Shown piece after piece: positions 1-10,300 of a DNA stretch of 64,000 bases. The translations under genes and the position numbers were made by a program. Source of the stretch: Yponomeuta sedellus (Eukaryota; Arthropoda; Insecta; Lepidoptera; Yponomeutidae); assembly GCA_934045075.1 (NCBI GenBank), contig OW203724.1, forward strand, positions 1,170,501 to 1,234,500, read 5' to 3'. Below the pieces are notes generated by a model that worked only from the letters and a program-made list of their open reading frames with translations, had not been told where the DNA came from and did no database searches. How positions within the stretch are numbered: the stretch's first letter is position 1; each line of letters starts with the position of its first letter.

Positions 1-1165
1 AATTGAAGTCATACGCCTTACAGTCATATTCGAATTATTTGCTAATGAAGTGAGAATTGGCTCCAAAAGCTTTGCTTACTGGCTGCACACCTTTACTGTC
101 TATGCGACTGATGATAGATAGCAAATACGAGCGCAGCGATTTGTCAAAAACTTAAAACAAGAATCGAAACATACTCCTTCGCTGCCTATTTTCACTGTAT
201 GGGTCACTTCCCGTTGTCGATTTACCAAAGCAAGGCTTATCGTGCAACAGTAATTTATCGCATTTTCCCCGAAAAGTTGCAGTTGACATGTCATGGCATA
301 CAGCCAAAATTCACAGGCGCTACTAAGTCTGGTGCACATAGCCAAAACTCGAAGGGGCGCCACTGTCGCGCCCATAGCCAATACTCAAAGACGCTTATAT
401 CATTGCCATAGCTTATTTATGTCCAAAAGACGCACGGCACGTCGAGTCATCATCTATGTCTGAATAATACTTGAATATGCGAACTTTCCAAAAACTTGTC
501 ATGACTCAAACTTGTCACGACTCAAACCTACCGATACCAACCAGAAAACATGCCATCAATATCTGCCAGGAATATTCTAAGGTTTTATCCAGCGAATACC
601 TCCAGCAACAGAGGAAAATTTCCCTCCATTGGTGTGGGTATTGAAATGAAACGTCATCAGCATTCCTAGGATGGTCTGGGAGTAAAAGTAAAAATACAAA
701 TCTTTCTGGTGGCAAATGTCTTCCTGCAGCTCTATACACTGACTACTGTAGAGAAATATATTTATTATAGGCTACAAATGTGATAAGTTTAGTATTTATT
801 CGGAGAAATTAAAAATATAAAATTCCGCTAGATATGTACAGTTTATTTTATAAATAAATGAAATACCTTTATGTCAATTCAGTTCTAATCAAATATAATA
901 CCAATTAACTTACTCGATCTTTTATTTATTGAAAAAAATACCTACATCAATCTATCTACCAACACCTTATGTCTCTCATAAATTTTATAGGTAGTAAAAA
1001 TAGTTATTCAAAGCACGTCCGATATTTCATTATTCCTTGCGGCGATTCTCAATTTCAGCTCATCTTTCAGAGAACAAGACGTAGCTTCTCTACAAATTCT
1101 TTGTAGATATCTTCGGTAGACATTTTTAGTAAACCTAATTTACTTGGCCATTTTATTATTTCGTA
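1..1165. other. AT-rich stretch without an identified gene
   Basis: No recognisable family. The segment about 533-700 is open on both strands. On the minus strand it follows a good acceptor (TTTTACTCCCAG near 685) and reads 32 codons to a stop. On the plus strand a 45-codon run is also open. I recognise neither product. The remainder holds no repeat shared elsewhere in the window. Confidence 0.4.
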
Positions 1166-1270
1166 AGAGCTATTTACAACTTAAACAGTAGAGAATCGCT
1201 AAGGGAGCATTTTAAAGAAATAGGCATTCTTACACTGTTTAGCCAATATATATTCGAAAGTAGCGAAGAA
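1166..1270 (+). pseudogene. LINE reverse transcriptase C-terminal fragment
   Basis: Reads SRESLREHFKEIGILTLFSQ in one frame. This is clearly homologous to SRDSLREFFKETNILTVASQ in the LINE at 31.2-35.0 kb but diverged, so it is an older relative. Stops flank it on both sides. Confidence 0.65.
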
Positions 1271-1364
1271 TAATTTTTAAGTCAGGCATTCAAGTCGCCC
1301 ATTATGATTGAATGATCGTAAGACAGGGTCAAATTTTCTAGAAGACTTTCAAAAGACGAAAAGA

Positions 1365-1483
1365 TGCTTCTGATGCCGGTAAGTCGCCAATTAGCTCAGT
1401 TGTAAGAGCGCTGGCATGGATAGCCAGAGGTCGCGGGTTCGAATCCCGGATTGGGTGGAATTTTAGCCTCTAAATAGCTTTTC
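1365..1483 (+). repeat. SINE-A partial copy with tRNA-like B box
   Basis: Contains GATGCCGGTAAGTCGCC, a tRNA-like body with B box GGTTCGAATCC, and the trailing TTTTAGCCTCTAAATAG shared with the other SINE-A copies. It is diverged and lacks the upstream body. Confidence 0.75.
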
Positions 1484-1629
1484 AAGGCGCAAATAAATTA
1501 AAACGCTAAGAAGGACAGTAGTATACCCGAGCAAGACCTTACTGAGTGATAGGAGAACCTCAATCAATAGGTGTCCTCCCGTATTTAGAGGTGGAGGCTG
1601 AGCTGATGTGCTAACAATTGAAAAAGGAA

Positions 1630-1740
1630 TGTGTTGAAAAGGTTCGCTGGAAGAAATCCCTCACGGAGATAAGCTCGCATTTGTACATGTATTTTCTTAA
1701 ATTGATTTCTTTTGTGATTTTCGTGTGCAATAAAGTAGGT
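1630..1740 (+). repeat. LINE 3'-end remnant
   Basis: The block CGCTGGAAGAAATCCCTC ... TAAGCTCGCATTTGTACATG ... GCAATAAAG recurs in inverted orientation near 7466-7520, 8015-8060, 53470-53530 and 57900-57950. It behaves like the conserved 3' UTR of a LINE family, ending in an AATAAA signal. Confidence 0.55.
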
Positions 1741-2216
1741 ACAATAATAGTAATGTGGGCTCGTAGATAGATGGCCACACCACCTCTGCTACCAGCATTG
1801 CGGATAAAATTAAAGCCTGGGAGAGAGTAAGAAGTAACATTTATTTACATACAGGAACATACATTGCTTCTACCGCTACGCCACAGAGGTCGTCATGTGA
1901 GACAAGGGTTACCCCAGGACTCCGAAATAAGGACAACATGTAGGTTGTTTAGGTCGCCAGCAAATCTGGTAAGTGTGCAGGAATACTCTGAGCGTTAATG
2001 TGAACGACGTTGAAGTTATGCGGTGAATGAGAAAATTTGGAGTCGAGGCTGTCTGAAAGAGATAGTATACTATGAAAACTGTCAAGACTACCGTCCAAAG
2101 AGGAAGAAAAGGATAAATAATTGTTGCAGTCATTACATATCAGACATAGATAAATATAATAGGTAAGATATAGTATAACTACTTAAAATAAATAATATGT
2201 ATAATAATATGCTAGA

Positions 2217-2613
2217 TTAAAATATTATACTATTTTTATTTTTAATGCACTAACCCGTGCTAAGGAACAAATTTAAAAACCTATTTAGAGGCTAAAAATT
2301 TCACCCATGCCGGGATTCGAACCCGCAACCTCTGGCTATCCGTGCCAGCGCTCTACCAATTGAGCCGATGGGCGACTTACGGCATCAGTGAAATTTCGAA
2401 CCTCTTTACACTATTCTCTGTATTACGAACAGGCAGCGACATCTGACTTAAACAAATTGCATTACTTACAGCCCCGACTACCTACTTTGCAGTTAGGTTT
2501 AACATCGGAACGATATCACTGTACCCACATGATTATACTATTTTTATTTTTAATGCACTAACCCGTGCTAAGGAACAAATTTAAAAACAAATTTTTAGCC
2601 TCTAAATAGGTTT
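2217..2613 (-). repeat. SINE-A, one full unit plus a repeated end
   Basis: Minus-strand order: body, tRNA-like segment (B box at about 2311-2325) and the GCCTCTAAATAGG end. The ATTATACTATTTTTATTTTT / AATGCACTAACCCGTGCTAAGG block occurs at both ends (2223-2278 and 2530-2585), as expected for a piece cut from a tandem array. Confidence 0.8.
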
Positions 2614-2837
2614 TTAAGATTAAAATATGTACAGATAAAATGTAATATCCGACCACCCGCCAGCTGGACAATTAAATCAAAACAAATTTAAAAAAAAATT
2701 CAGGCAAAAAGTCATTTTTTACCCACTGGCAACATTTGTATTGAGAAACCAAGCATTAAAAAAACCATTACAAAGTAAAAGTGTTAGAACTGAGCCGTGG
2801 TTTTTCTACTTTAAAAAAAGGCTCAAAAAGGGTGGTC

Positions 2838-2977
2838 TCTGTAATTTGTAGGCTTAGAATCGGCCATTGCTGTACACCTGGTTTTCTGAACAAGATTTGA
2901 GCGCGTGATAGTCCAATTTGTGATTGTATCCTTGAGGAGGGTGATCTGGACCACATTTTTTTCAACTGTTCCCTAAA
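2838..2977 (+). pseudogene. LINE C-terminal zinc-knuckle fragment
   Basis: Reads VICRLRIGHCCTPGFLNKI, an in-frame stop, then SPICDCILEEGDLDHIFFNC. The C-x-C and H-x4-C spacing is the zinc-binding tail of I/R1-group non-LTR polyproteins. The single stop and missing upstream sequence show it is dead. SINE-B begins immediately after it. Confidence 0.65.
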
Positions 2978-2979
2978 TG

Positions 2980-3222
2980 ATGGATCTCGGTGGCGCAGCG
3001 GTTTGGCACGCTGACTGTAACACCGAAGATCTCGGGTTCGATCCCCGGCCGGGTCAAACTAGGAAACGAACTTTTCTAGTTTGTCTCGGGTATGTTATCT
3101 ATGTGTTTATTGTATTCAATCTATCGTCGAGTTAGCACCTATAACACAAGTCATTTACTTGTACTAGGGCTAACGAGATCTTTGTAATATGTCCATGAAT
3201 ATTATTATTATTATTTATTATA
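2980..3222 (+). repeat. SINE-B, tRNA-headed, ATT tail
   Basis: The head GGTGGCGCAGCGGTTTGGCA to GGGTTCGATCCCCGG looks like a tRNA A box/B box pair. The body ends in a short ATT-repeat tail. A second copy lies on the minus strand at 51546-51782 with the same head, body and tail, which defines the element. Confidence 0.8.
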
Positions 3223-3394
3223 CACGTTTCTTCCCAAAATCGATATCCTACTCTCTATTAATTTCGTTTCTCTGCTCACATATATGTCATTTGATTTAGC
3301 TACTATATTATTGATTAAATTTATTGGGAAAAATTAAATCAAATTATAATATGCTCTATAAATATTGGGGATATATTAGCAAAGGGAAAGATAA

Positions 3395-3534
3395 AAAGTA
3401 CCCGGAACTGGCGTGATGAAGCGAAGGTGATCTGTCAGGATCGTGGCAAGTGGCAGTCCCTGGTCTCTGCCTACCCCTCTGGGATACAGGCGTGAGGTTA
3501 TGTATGTATGTATGTATGTATGTATGTATGTATG

Positions 3535-3564
<30 letters not shown>
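3395..3564 (+). repeat. Dispersed retroelement 3' end with a long TATG microsatellite
   Basis: The block CGGAACTGGCGTGATGAAGC ... CCCTCTGGGATACAGGCGTG is shared with 8830-8930, 40252-40400 and 61880-62010 (all minus). Here it runs into about 65 bp of TATG repeats at 3500-3564. The family probably retrotransposes with a TGTA-type 3' tail. Confidence 0.65.
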
Positions 3565-3568
<4 letters not shown>

Positions 3569-3922
3569 TTTAATATTTTATTATTTGTCCTTAAATATTT
3601 AACTTCATACTACTGTGTTTGTACTATAAATATTTATCATATTACCTATTTTGTAACGTTACACACATGTGTGTTTGTAACGTTAACCTCCAGAGTTCAG
3701 TTAGAACTGAACCCTGGAGGTTAAAAATGGAGTTGCTAGGTCAGATCCATAATCCAGACGTCTTGAAATTATGCCATCTTGGAAGCGAACCAATTGCAAA
3801 GCTCAGTGATGGATTGCTTGATGTCATCCATATTGAAAAGTTAGAGATTTCATTGTGGTGTAAAATCTTTTGTTGAATTTATAGTGTCACAGCTGGCAAG
3901 TATGTATCACACAATTTAGTCA

Positions 3923-3961
3923 TTTATTATAAGGGCATTTTAATCTTTATCAATTTTTATT
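3923..3961 (-). terminator. Candidate poly(A) signals of the sulfotransferase mRNA
   Basis: Two AATAAA hexamers on the minus strand (3961-3956 and 3928-3923) are the first canonical signals I see downstream of the stop at 4238. They imply a 3' UTR of roughly 280-320 nt that includes the MITE at 4039-4176. Confidence 0.35.
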
Positions 3962-4038
3962 ACTTAATTAAACTTAAGTAAACGTAAGTATGAGTTGACT
4001 TAATAAAAAAATTGACTACCCGCTACCGAAAACACTAA

Positions 4039-4176
4039 CCCCGTTATTCATAATAGTCTGCTAACTTAAAGCATTGCTAATTCTCACTCTGTCTTCTTCT
4101 ATTGCCCTAAGTCAGAATGAAAAATAAGACTCTTTAGCAGCTGTTTCAAGTTAGCGGACGATTATGAATAAGGGGG
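4039..4176. mobile_element. 138-bp MITE in the sulfotransferase 3' UTR region
   Basis: About 29-bp terminal inverted repeats (left CCCCGTTATTCATAATAGTC, right arm the complement with 3 mismatches) are flanked by TAA on both sides (4036-4038, 4177-4179). The 3-bp TAA duplication suggests a PIF/Harbinger-type element. It starts 62 bp past the stop codon. Confidence 0.7.
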
Positions 4177-4237
4177 TAATAATCTAAAAAAAGCAGCATC
4201 GATGTCCAGCAAAAGTCTATTAACATACATTGCGCGT

Positions 4238-4374
4238 TTACGCTGCCGGATCCGTCAAGTGCGGTTCCATCCCGGGGAAGCGCAGGTCAGTCCCGCGCAG
4301 GTTGCGTGCGATCCACGCAGCCGCCTGCGCACTCATATCTGTATCGCAGTGCGCGCGCCATTCACCCGCCTGGC
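4238..4374 (-). CDS. Sulfotransferase exon 7 (residues 300-344 and stop)
   Basis: The acceptor TTTCCAG ends at 4375. It encodes the GQAGEWRAH segment and WIARNLRGTDLRFPGMEP, the usual C-terminal signature of SULTs. The TAA stop is at 4240-4238. The exon is strongly GC-rich against AT-rich flanks. Confidence 0.92.
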
Positions 4375-7300
4375 CTGGAAACAAAGAAGCTACGGTAAGT
4401 CTTGGCCACAATCTATAACACAGATTAGCTATTTATACGCTTATACAGTGTTTTAAGGAGACTTGTTTTTGTAAAAAACACCGTTAGTAGTTACAAAACC
4501 CTGTACAATAAAGATCTATATTAAATGTACTTCATAAACTATACTTGCAAAAATCACATGGCAGTAATATCTATTATACTATTTTTATTTTTAATGCACT
4601 AGCCCGTGCTAAGGAAAAATTTAAAAACCTATTTAGAAATTTAAAAATTTGTCCTTAGCACGGGTTAGTGCATTAAAAATAAAAATAGTATAATCATGTG
4701 GGTACAGTGATATCGTTCCGATGTAAAACCTAACTGCAAAGTAGGTAGTCGGGGCTGTAAGTGATGCAATTTGCTTAAGCCAGATGTCGCTGCCTGTACG
4801 TAATACAGAGAATAGGTAGTGTAAAGAGGTTCGAAATTTCACTGATGCCGGTGAGTCGCCCATTGGCTCAATTGGTAGAGCGCTGGCACGGATAGCCAGA
4901 GGTTGCGGGTTCGAATCCCGGCATGGGTGAAATTTTTAGCCTCTAAATAGCTTTTTAAATTTGTCCTTAGCACGGGTTAGTGCATTAAAAATAAAAATAG
5001 TACAATCATGTGGGTACAGTGATATCGTTCCGATGTAAAACCTAACTGCAAAGTAGGTAGTCGGGGCTGTAAGTGATGCAATTAGCTTAAGCCAGATGTC
5101 GCTGCCTGTACGTAATACAGAGAATAGGTAGTGTAAAGAGGTTCGAAATTTCACTGATGCCGGTGAGTCGCCCATTGGCTCTATTGGTAGAGCGCTGGCA
5201 CGGATAGCCAGAAGTTGCGGGTTCGAATCCCGGCATGGGTGAAATTTCTAGCCTCTAAATAGGTTTTTAAGTAATATCTATGCCATTAAATAAAATTTTA
5301 AGGTACCTTAAGATATATCTTAAAATTTCATAAATGCAGTAAACTACTATTTTACTAACATAATATTTCTAAAAATCTATTTTTTATTTCGTAGTTTATT
5401 AATATTAGTCTCTTATGAAATTGGCGTTTGTATGAGAAAAAATAATAACACTTTGAGTTCCTTAAAAGTACTGAAAATTTACCTTATATGTACCCTAAAA
5501 GCAGAATCTACCAATATTTTGAAAATATTTTTAAGGCTATTTGAGGATATCAAATATTGTAATCATTTCATAGTTTTCTTTCTTAAGTAAAACTTATTAT
5601 TTCATACAATGTATCGATAAGGATTTATCCATTTAAGGATTTATCAAATTCAAAGCATTGAATACAATCGTATTCTATCAAAATGTGTAGTTTCAGTATA
5701 AGCAATAAGTACGAACACATAACCACGTATCAATACTATATCGTAAGGAAAAATTAATACACAAATAGTTTTATCTTATACCCTTAAGGATATCTAAAAA
5801 TGTCTTTAAATCGATCGAACGAACAATAAAAAAGCTGCCATACCTAAACTGATTTATTAATTAGCCAATATTGCCACAAAGAAAAATTAAAAACTAGATA
5901 TTACGTTACATTGATCGAAAAGACAATCTGCACCCAACGCATCCTGAAGTTCTTCGGACATACCGTCCAACGCGGGCCAGATAACTTGGAGTATGTTATC
6001 ATCACCGGTCGAGCGAACGGGAACGGGAAAGCAGAGGACGACCACCAACGCGTTGGTCAGATATAATAACTAAAGCTTCGGGAAGGACCCTAAAGCAGCC
6101 ATACATCTGGCGCGTAATAGAATCCAATGGAGAGAGCTGGTGGCGGAATCTGCCCTCAGTCACGTCCCTCAGTCATGAGGAAACGACGAAGAAGAAGAGA
6201 TCGAAAAGGGACAGAAACGAAATTTACGCACAAGCTCTTACTGATTTACAAACAGCTTGAGTTTCAAACACGTACACAGTCACCCTAATGCACGTGTCTG
6301 TTTTTATTTTAGTTAGCCGATTAAGAGTCCCATAGCTGGCCAAGGCCTGCCCTTTTCCTCTCCACTCCTCCCTAGCACCAGCCATTCCCTGCCACACCAG
6401 CAGAAAGATCGTGAGGTCTAACTGTCCCGCCATTTTCGTCTCAGTTCCCTCGGCTCTTTTTACGTTATCCATCGCGTTGGACCCAGTCAGTGGCAATTTT
6501 TGCCCATCTGTGGGCTCATATAAGACTCCCGAGGCCCGTTCAATTTCATTTTAACTCTGCGGTGGTAGCTCCAACATTGAAATCTGGCTTTGAGGTGCAG
6601 CGTGGTGTTCCGGATTTGGTCACTCCTTATACCCAGAATGCTGCGCCCCATCGCCCGCTGACAAACGTGGAGTCTGGACTCCACGTTTGTCTGGATATTA
6701 GGTCAAAAACCAGGTCTAAACACCGTAGGTTACGAGGGACAGGATACACATATCGACGAGCTTTTTACATAACTTGGCCTTCACTAGCTTTTTCAAGGAC
6801 TAGGAGTTTTTCCAGGCGTTATGGATATGGCGATCGCTATTTTATCTTGCCTTATCTGGCCGAAGTAAGTATGCTTATTGACGTATTGCATGTTGACTCC
6901 CGCATATTGGACCTTCTATCTGCGAATGCTTATAACCTAAAAAGTTTTCATCACCGGCCGGGTGTAGGCTTTTTCCCCATTATGGCATCATTACCGTCAT
7001 TACTTTGAGAAGTATATGTAGTGTTGCTTTGAATGACAGGATACGCAATAAGAGAACGTTGTGGACTGAAAGGGGATATAGTGACTAGAATTGAGAACGA
7101 CTTGTGGAGAGGATGAAGGAAGAAAGATTGACGAAACGAATTATGTATTGCGAATGTGAGTGGAAGGGCTGGTAAGGGACTTCCCAGGCATACATCGAGG
7201 TAATGTATGTATGTACCGTCATTAGCACTGCCGGGTGTAGGCCTTTTCCCCATTAAGGCATCTTTTGCGGTCTCCTGCCGTTCGCATCCAAGGGCTCTTT

Positions 7301-10300
7301 TCTGACCTGACCACATCTTCAGACTATCGTGCTGTTGATCTATCCACTGACCGCTGCCCGGTTATAATTATTATCATTATTAAGATAAGATAAGATAAGA
7401 TAAGAATATTCTTTATTGTACACTGGAAAAACAACAAATACAAAACAATTGCAAATATACATAGTACAATTGGCGGCCTTATTGCTAAAAGCAATTTCTT
7501 CCTGACAACCTTACGATGGAAAGTTGCTGAAGGAAATTAGAAAGACGGGTAGCCAGTGCAAATTTGAATATTGATACATACTTATACTTAATAATAATAC
7601 ACTTACATACCGTTACTAATTCTTAATTATTAATTCCTTATTGCGCAAAATATAATGTACAAAAGGAGAATTTAATACAAATTGCATTATCTACCAGTCG
7701 ACCCGCAAAAAGTAAATGAGAGGCACCAATTGAGGTTGTCGACCACCACTCCGTCACTGCTTAGAAAAGGTGTTGGGTATTATACTTTATTGAACACGAA
7801 ATATTTAACAGGACAGTACGCAATACAGAGAATAAATAAAGAATGAATAAAGAGGTTCGAAATTTCACTGATGCCGGTAAGTCGTCCATTAGCTCAGTTG
7901 GAAAGAGCGCTGGCACGGATAGCCAGAGGTCGCGGGCTCGGATCCCGGCATGGGTGGAATTTTTAACCTCTAAATAGGTTTTTTAAAAAAGGACATTACA
8001 TAACAAATAACATATACAAAGGCGAGCTTATCTCTTAAAGATATTTCTTCCAGCAAACCTTAGAGTTATAAATAGTTATAAACATAAATATATAGCTCAA
8101 TGTTTTGACATAGATAGATGAAAGATTATCTGGGAACTATAATGTCAGGCCGTATACAATGTGATACCTTGTAAGTTTTTTATTCGTATTTGTGAAATCC
8201 CTTTCTAGTATTATGTAGGTATATTTTTCGTTCATATGCTATGTTTTTTTTTGTGTATGTTTATTTTTATTTATTTCATATTTATGTACCGTTCATGTAT
8301 GTGTATGTGTATAAATTTCATATTTATGTATCGTTTATGTATGTGTATCAACTATAAAATAATATGTTATCTAACATTGTTTAGTTGCGCCGACTACCCG
8401 TATTTCAGTTTCCGTTTCTTCTTTTCCGTTAATGGTTGTCTGGACGAAATTACTTTTAGTAATAAGGCCGCCACTTGTACTGTACTGTTATTTTATAAGT
8501 CTCTTATGTAATCCTTGGTGTACATGCAATAAAGAATATTCTATCTATCTACCTTTTCCGATAAATCCGCTGGATTTAAAGTACTTCATGTCAACCAGAT
8601 GTTGATTGTTGACTTGCTTGTTGTGGCGGAAGCGGTTGATGTGCAGATGCGCGCACAGCCGGCGCACGCTCTCTGCCGAGTATTGCTTTCCCAGGAAGGA
8701 AGCCACGCGCCGCACCGAGCTCTCCAAGTCCTGTATTATAACAGATTAGTACTCACACTTAGTACTGAATTCACCAGTATTATTACTCAATCCAAGTAAT
8801 ATTTACGTTTACGATATCCTATATACATACATAACCTCACGCCTGTATCCCAGAGGGGTAGGCAGAGACCAGCTACTGCCACTTGCCACGATCCTGACAG
8901 ATCACCTTCGCTTCATCAATCCTTCTATCCTATATACTCGTAACCATATTGAATAATTGTCAGTTTTACACAGATATAAACCCTTATCAAAATTTGTAGT
9001 TATATATTAAACGGTTCAAATCGCGATTATTTATTAGGTAAAACGTGATAACCTTATTTCCCTACGTTTCGGCAGCGTTACGGCTGCAGTGGTCTCGGGT
9101 AGACTGAAGTAGCGAATACAGTAAATTGTTGTGGGTAGTCACTATTAATTTTTCGCAGCTGGCCGACACACAGCACTCACTACGTCAACGGACCGATCCG
9201 TTGATAAGGCGCGTGACCCCTTTTATATATAACTATGTATGAGTATCGCGATTCATCAATCAATCAATCACATAAATTTATTCATTAAATTAATTAAATA
9301 TTCAATTACATTTTCTGTCGATTGACAGAAAATATTTATCGACCAAAGAAACATCACCGAAGTCTCATTGAGTATGGAGCCGTCACCCCGGGGGACACGG
9401 CTGGGGGGACTAGAAGAAACCTTAAGTGAAACTTTATTAGGGGTATTATCGAAAATTAAGTTCATTAACTAGCTTTGAATACATGTTTTTAATGAAATGA
9501 CTGTAGTTTTTACTTTTATTATGCTTGTAAGTGCAGGAAATAAACTAACATTAACATAAAGTCTAAGCCAAACCTTGCTCTTTCATTTCTACACTTTTAA
9601 GGCAAAGTATACCAGACCGGAAACATACCACTAAAAAGTTGCAATGGCAAAAATCAGTAAAAAGGTGAACCTAACGTGTGCAAGCCGAGCGCTTCCGTGC
9701 TTCGCAAAGCACGTTAAGCCGTTAGTGCTGGCTGCCATGTAATGACAGTCGTCATGTCAGATTACTCATGGGCGGCTTGATAACGTCTGACAGTAAGACC
9801 AGCCACTAGTCTTACAATCCTCCACCAACCCGGACTTGGACACCGTAGTGGAGTATAGCCTAACCTTCCTGCGATACAGAAAGAGACCCGTGCCCCAACA
9901 GTGGTGACGTGTATCGGGTTGATATCGATATCGATACCTATGGGGAGACTATTCAACAGGGTAGAGGCAACTTAAAGAAAAAGGCTAGAAATTAGGGTAT
10001 GCAGCATAGGAGGCCTACCAGCTTGCTAGACCGACAATCTGAGGCAGTTTTATAGCAGCAGGATGAGGATAGCCAAGAATATTATAGAAATGGTGTGTTT
10101 TTATCTTTGTCCAGTACTGGTGGGTGACATACCGAAGTTCGACATACCGACAAACAGAATTTGAATTTGGATTTGTAGGAAGATGCCTGTCACGTTCTTA
10201 AATACGACACCGGACGGGAGACTTCCATGACTCTACGTCCCCGTCGACATTAGGGGGTATGCCTATCCAAGCCAATAAAAAGTGACTGACCTATATGTAC

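Noticed and set aside
3500..3564. CRISPR-like array or other regular repeat arrays
   Set aside because: Simple microsatellites only. No spacer-repeat structure, and the sequence is eukaryotic.
4202..4456. Plus-strand ORF of 84 codons with a GGTAAGT donor
   Set aside because: It is the antisense of sulfotransferase exon 7. GC-rich exons leave several frames open.
4855..5241. tRNA genes (also near 2310, 10850, 20090, 39150, 41450, 43400, 63400)
   Set aside because: Good B boxes and partial cloverleaf text, but every copy is embedded in the same SINE-A unit with shared flanks and several are mutated in paired positions. They are SINE promoters.
6490..7008. 172-codon plus-strand ORF
   Set aside because: Its first half is antisense to an RTE-type fragment and the second half has no coding pattern.
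8236..8511. 91-codon ORF rich in Met, Cys, Phe and Tyr
   Set aside because: Low-complexity TATG/TTTA sequence upstream of a LINE 3' end, no conserved text.
9005..9235. Hammerhead ribozyme in the Penelope-like repeat
   Set aside because: I looked for the CTGATGA plus GAAA core on both strands and did not find it.
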